A DNA stretch of 26,541 bases, taken from IMG/VR virus record IMGVR_UViG_3300042401_002034, positions 1 through 26,541 of that record; one strand, 5' to 3'. Below the pieces are notes generated by a model. The model saw nothing but the letters and a program-made list of their open reading frames with translations. It was not told where the DNA came from and did not search any database. This DNA is from a virus. Shown here piece after piece: positions 23,849 through 26,541 of this stretch. A program made the position numbers and the translations under genes. Numbering within the stretch: the first letter of the stretch is position 1; the number at the start of each line of letters is the position of its first letter.

Positions 23849-24937
23849 ATGGGAAAAAAATTGATTATCAGTGAATCAGAAGTTGATGAAATCCGTAGAA
23901 TGTATGGGTTGTTAGTTGAACAACAATATAGTGACGGTATGATTCCTTCAAAGGGTTACGAAATTATTGAAGATATTGAAGGTAACATGGGAAAAGCCCG
24001 TAAAGTTAATGGAGTTTGGAAACCAACTCCAACTCCTTATAAAGGGGATGTGCTTGAAACTCAAATAAAAAATTATATTACTAAGTATTTGCCCGAAAAA
24101 CAATGGTTTAAGATAGACCCTTTATTCAGAACTCAAATATATTCTTTTATGTTCCAAGCGGGTTCAAGTTCAGGAAGAGAATTTAGATGGATTGCAGGTT
24201 TAGCAAATGCAATCGACCCTTCTCTTGACAGGTCGGAGATAATCAATGATGAAAATAAAAGAGACTTCGCAGCCAAAATTATCAAACAAGCAATTAACAG
24301 TGGAAAGATTAATAATTTCTATAATAATTACCTCTCGGTCGTTGACACCCAGTATAAGGGGTTGAAAAAAACCGAAGGTAAAAAAGAAGACATCGAGGAA
24401 TTCGGTAAACAATACGAAATTGTTTGGAAAAACAGACCAACGATTATCGAAGAGATGTGGAATGGTGCAACAATTAAGGATATCATGAATAAATACTACC
24501 CTGACCCTAACGTAACCAAATCCTCGAAAATAAACCCGACAGGACAGAAAGATAAAGTTGTCACTATTCCTACTAAGTCTGGTGTTAAACCTGTTTCGGA
24601 ACCAACTTCAAACGTCCCGATTAAGACTAAAGAAAAAATTAAAGTAACTGGTAGAGATTTACAAGAATTTTTAGATAACATAAGAAGTAAAACAGTCGGT
24701 CTTAAGGTTGATTTTGATTCTGTGAATATTGACATGGATAAACGAGAATTAACTTTTAGTTTAGATGAAACCAAAGAACCTGTCAAAAGGTTGGTATTTG
24801 CAGTTAACCTGCGTGATGAGAAAACTTGTGAATCTTGTGTTAACATTGGGAAAAAAAACAATGTTCCTAATGACAAGAGAATTAAAGGAAAGTTTGAAAA
24901 CGGAACAAGAATGTTTGAGTTATTCGCCCTTTATTAA
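23849..24937 (+). CDS. Hypothetical protein with N-terminal IISES tag and basic C-terminal region
   Basis: The 362-residue protein begins MGKKLIISESEVDEIRRMYG followed by LLVEQ, a tag-like start. A helical middle (about 55-205) includes PLFRTQIYSFMFQAGSSSG, WIAGLANAIDPS and YEIVWKNRPTIIEEMW; its 'F-Q-A-G ... W-x-A' spacing loosely recalls lysozyme-like domains, but no catalytic Glu can be fixed. A Lys/Pro/Thr-rich linker (about 225-265) leads to a C-terminal alpha/beta domain (265-362) with a C327-x2-C330 pair. It is inserted between sheath and tube, which are neighbours in T4. Possible structural, packaged or lysis-related protein; I do not recognise the family. Confidence 0.7.
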   Translation: MGKKLIISESEVDEIRRMYGLLVEQQYSDGMIPSKGYEIIEDIEGNMGKARKVNGVWKPTPTPYKGDVLETQIKNYITKYLPEKQWFKIDPLFRTQIYSFMFQAGSSSGREFRWIAGLANAIDPSLDRSEIINDENKRDFAAKIIKQAINSGKINNFYNNYLSVVDTQYKGLKKTEGKKEDIEEFGKQYEIVWKNRPTIIEEMWNGATIKDIMNKYYPDPNVTKSSKINPTGQKDKVVTIPTKSGVKPVSEPTSNVPIKTKEKIKVTGRDLQEFLDNIRSKTVGLKVDFDSVNIDMDKRELTFSLDETKEPVKRLVFAVNLRDEKTCESCVNIGKKNNVPNDKRIKGKFENGTRMFELFALY

Positions 24938-24944
24938 AAAAGGA

Positions 24945-24952
24945 TATTTATA
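24945..24952 (+). promoter_or_regulatory. TATTTATA box, 4 nt before ATG
   Basis: AAGGATATTTATATAATATG: exact box between the stop of the preceding gene (24937) and ATG 24957. It fixes the start of the HAD gene, since the longer open frame upstream would run inside the preceding gene. Confidence 0.5.
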
Positions 24953-24956
24953 TAAT

Positions 24957-25787
24957 ATGTTAAGAGTTATTAAAGAAGGTTTTAAAGAACCTAATAGTCC
25001 AGATATGAAATATTATGCGTTCGATTGGGACGATAATATTGTTCATATGCCAACAAAAATCGTTCTTAAGACGGATGATGGTGAAGAGTTTGGAATGAGC
25101 ACAGAAGACTTTGCGGAATATAGAAGTGAAATTGGTAAGGGGCCTGTAGAATATAAAGGTAAAACTATTGTAGGGTTTGCTAACAATCCATTCAGAAACT
25201 TTAGAACTGAAGGAGACAAACAATTTTTGGTTGACTCCATGAAAGCTAAACTTGGACCTGCGTTCGATGATTTCAGAGAAGCAATCAATAATGGTTCAAT
25301 ATTTGCCATCATCACAGCAAGAGGTCACAATCCCAACACACTGAAAGAAGCTGTCTACAATTACATTATAAATGATTTCAATGGTATAAGTAAGGAGAGT
25401 CTTCTGAAGAACCTTAGAAAATATAGGTCGTTCGTCGATGAGGGAGAAATGAGTGATGATGATTTAATAAAATCTTATTTAGAACTCAACAAATTCCACC
25501 CCGTTTCTTTTGGAGACGACAAGGGTGCGGCAAGTCCTGAAGAGTTAAAGGTTATTGCGATGGATGATTTTGTGAGTTATATTAAAGGAATGGCTGCAGT
25601 ATTAAATAAGAAAGCATTTCTTAAAAAAGATATAGGTAATAAATTCGTTCCATCTAAACCAGTTATAGGATTTTCAGACGATGACCCTAAAAACGTAGAA
25701 GTAATGAGTAAACACTTTAAAGATAAACCAGATAATCTAGTTAAGACTTATTCTACAGCTGGAGGAATTAAAAAGGAAGTTAAATAA
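24957..25787 (+). CDS. HAD-superfamily hydrolase/phosphatase-like protein
   Basis: The start is ATG 24957 (MLRVIKEGFKEPN), giving 276 residues; an upstream extension of the frame lies inside the previous gene and is not real. HAD motif I is YYAFDWDDNIV (D23 nucleophile, D25), motif II is FAIITARG (116-123, Thr120), and motif IV is VIGFSDDDPKN (236-246). The DxDxN form and ITARG occur in phosphatases acting on nucleotides, DNA ends or sugars. A cap-like segment (about 30-110) lies between motifs I and II. The N-terminus VIKEG fits the I-x-E tag seen in nearby genes. Substrate unknown. Placed between sheath and tube genes, with its own box. Confidence 0.75.
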   Translation: MLRVIKEGFKEPNSPDMKYYAFDWDDNIVHMPTKIVLKTDDGEEFGMSTEDFAEYRSEIGKGPVEYKGKTIVGFANNPFRNFRTEGDKQFLVDSMKAKLGPAFDDFREAINNGSIFAIITARGHNPNTLKEAVYNYIINDFNGISKESLLKNLRKYRSFVDEGEMSDDDLIKSYLELNKFHPVSFGDDKGAASPEELKVIAMDDFVSYIKGMAAVLNKKAFLKKDIGNKFVPSKPVIGFSDDDPKNVEVMSKHFKDKPDNLVKTYSTAGGIKKEVK

Positions 25788-25799
25788 AGAATATTCTTT
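25786..25799. repeat. 14-bp palindrome at the HAD stop codon
   Basis: AAAGAATATTCTTT is a perfect 14-bp palindrome starting within the TAA. No T-run follows it. Possibly a protein-binding site or weak 3' structure; may be chance in AT-rich DNA. Confidence 0.4.
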
Positions 25800-25839
25800 C
25801 AGAAAAAAAAGTAAAGTAATATATTTTTCCATAAGACTA

Positions 25840-25847
25840 TATTTATA
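25840..25847 (+). promoter_or_regulatory. TATTTATA box upstream of the tail tube gene
   Basis: GACTATATTTATAACAT is 35 bases before ATG 25883. As for the sheath gene, the leader is about 30 nt, A-rich and lacks a SD site. Confidence 0.5.
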
Positions 25848-25882
25848 ACATATAAACGAGAAAAAAACAAAACTAATATAAC

Positions 25883-26371
25883 ATGGCTGATTTATTAATG
25901 AAAATGCCGATACCTTACGAACCGAAACGCCAGAATCGATTCATTCTAAGATTTCCTTCGAGTTTAGGTATTAATGAGTGGTTTGTTGAATCAACATCAA
26001 GACCATCAATCAAAATCGTATCTACAGAAATTCCATTCTTAAACACTTCTACATATGTGGCTGGTAGATTCACTTGGGACGAAATCCCTGTTAAATTCAG
26101 AGACCCAATTGGTCCTTCTGCAGCTCAAGCACTTATGGAGTGGGTTCGTCTACACGCTGAATCTGTGACAGGTCGTATGGGTTATGCTGCGGGATACAAG
26201 AGAGATATCGACCTTGAGCTTTTGGACCCAACAGGAGTTGTTGTGGAAAAGTGGATTTTATACGGAACATTCTTAACGAGTGTAAACTTCGGAACGTTAG
26301 CTTACAACACAGACGCTTTGGCAGACATTTCAGCCAGTCTTCGTCCTGACCGTTGCGTGTTAGTATACTAA
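25883..26371 (+). CDS. Tail tube protein (T4 gp19-like)
   Basis: The 162-residue protein is almost exactly the T4 gp19 length (163). It has the family layout: an N-terminal NRFILRFPS strand (about 18-26), FVESTSRPSIKI (34-45), FTWDEIPVKFRDPIGPS (63-79), a central helix ALMEWVRLHAES, then LELLDPTG (about 111-118) and WILYGTFLTSVNFG (123-136), ending in a short RPDRCVLVY strand. It polymerises inside the sheath as the inner tube. The leader carries a TATTTATA box, and a strong terminator follows, so it is probably its own transcription unit. Codon choice looks biased to a few codons, as for other abundant virion genes here. Confidence 0.92.
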   Translation: MADLLMKMPIPYEPKRQNRFILRFPSSLGINEWFVESTSRPSIKIVSTEIPFLNTSTYVAGRFTWDEIPVKFRDPIGPSAAQALMEWVRLHAESVTGRMGYAAGYKRDIDLELLDPTGVVVEKWILYGTFLTSVNFGTLAYNTDALADISASLRPDRCVLVY

Positions 26372-26405
26372 TACTATATACAAAAAATCAATACTAATTA
26401 TATTT

Positions 26406-26440
26406 AACCGTAAAGACATAAACTTTACGGTTATTTTTTT
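26406..26440 (+). terminator. Intrinsic terminator after the tail tube gene
   Basis: AACCGTAAAG (26406-26415) pairs with CTTTACGGTT (26423-26432) across a 7-nt loop, followed by a run of seven T. Confidence 0.9.
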
Positions 26441-26442
26441 AT

Positions 26443-26541
26443 ATGGAAAATCAAGCAAGAGACTACGGTCAAGAAAATTTCACATTACCACACGACATGG
26501 TGCCCCTACCATCACAAGGAGTATTTTATAAAAATAAAAAG
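26443..26541 (+). CDS. N-terminus of a tail/baseplate-type protein (3' end outside window)
   Basis: ATG 26443 opens a frame that runs off the window (33 residues seen). It starts MENQARDYGQENF, followed by TLPHDMVPLPSQGVFYKNKK. The motif LPxxxVPLPSxGxFYxxK occurs at the start of T4-like tail/baseplate assembly proteins (gp26/gp51-like group), which follow gp19 in related phages; I recognise the motif but not the exact family. Start is 2 bases after the terminator's T-run, with no SD. Confidence 0.6.
   Translation, partial: MENQARDYGQENFTLPHDMVPLPSQGVFYKNKK

Noticed and set aside
24496-24876. Minus-strand 126-residue ORF opposite the IISES protein
   Set aside because: No leader, box or domain; overlaps a better supported gene entirely.
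24765-24956. Longer N-terminus for the HAD protein
   Set aside because: The extension lies in another frame of the preceding gene; the box at 24945 and ATG 24957 give a natural start.
1-26541. tRNA or other structured RNA genes
   Set aside because: No cloverleaf with a GTTCRA-type T arm or CCA end was noticed on either strand by reading; a dedicated tRNA scan was not possible.

Overview
The window is a stretch of an AT-rich (about one third G+C by eye), tailed-phage genome with a contractile tail and T4-like (myovirus-type) core genes. Recognisable core genes are a family B DNA polymerase (10316-13105), a neck protein resembling T4 gp13 (13417-14544, minus), a probable gp14-like neck protein (18309-18821), a probable gp15-like tail completion protein (19249-20289), the tail sheath gp18 (20567-23776) and the tail tube gp19 (25883-26371). 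Genes are packed with 1-4 nt overlaps (TAATG or ATGA) and almost none has a Shine-Dalgarno sequence. Missing SD sites and A/T-rich leaders are typical of Bacteroidota, so a flavobacteria-like host is my inference; there is no direct host evidence. The sequence resembles uncultured marine T4-like phages more than T4 itself.

Layout. (1) 1-3117: virion surface or fibre genes. One is a C-terminal fragment, and three carry long Thr/Pro-rich '[11 protein letters not shown]' linkers that alternate with cysteine-containing GYYS-type modules. (2) 3143-3176: a strong terminator. (3) 3193-9828: a co-directional operon of seven genes. It holds a GT60-type (Skp1/mucin-type) GlcNAc-transferase, a PLOD/collagen-type glycosyltransferase, a GT10 fucosyltransferase, a DxD glycosyltransferase, a two-domain HtrL/YibB plus GT-A protein, and two methyltransferase-like enzymes. 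(4) 9845-13105: a small structural protein and the DNA polymerase. (5) 13082-18289, minus strand: a small virion-type protein, gp13-like neck protein, a Mn-type superoxide dismutase fused to a PD-(D/E)XK nuclease-like domain, an SNF2 helicase and a SET-domain protein. (6) 18309-26541: neck and tail genes, interrupted by a 53-residue ribbon-helix-helix-like minus-strand gene and, between sheath and tube, by two accessory genes (an unknown protein and a HAD phosphatase-like protein).

How it may work together: the Thr/Pro-rich fibres look like mucin stalks, and the adjoining operon encodes the kind of enzymes that would build and cap O-glycans on them. A recurrent TATTTATA box lies 3-57 nt before many starts. 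In about half the cases it is so close (3-4 nt) that any mRNA started from it would be leaderless; I read it as the phage late promoter. Accessory genes (SOD-nuclease, SNF2, SET, HAD, RHH) sit between virion genes and use the same box, which suggests late expression and possibly packaging in the virion.
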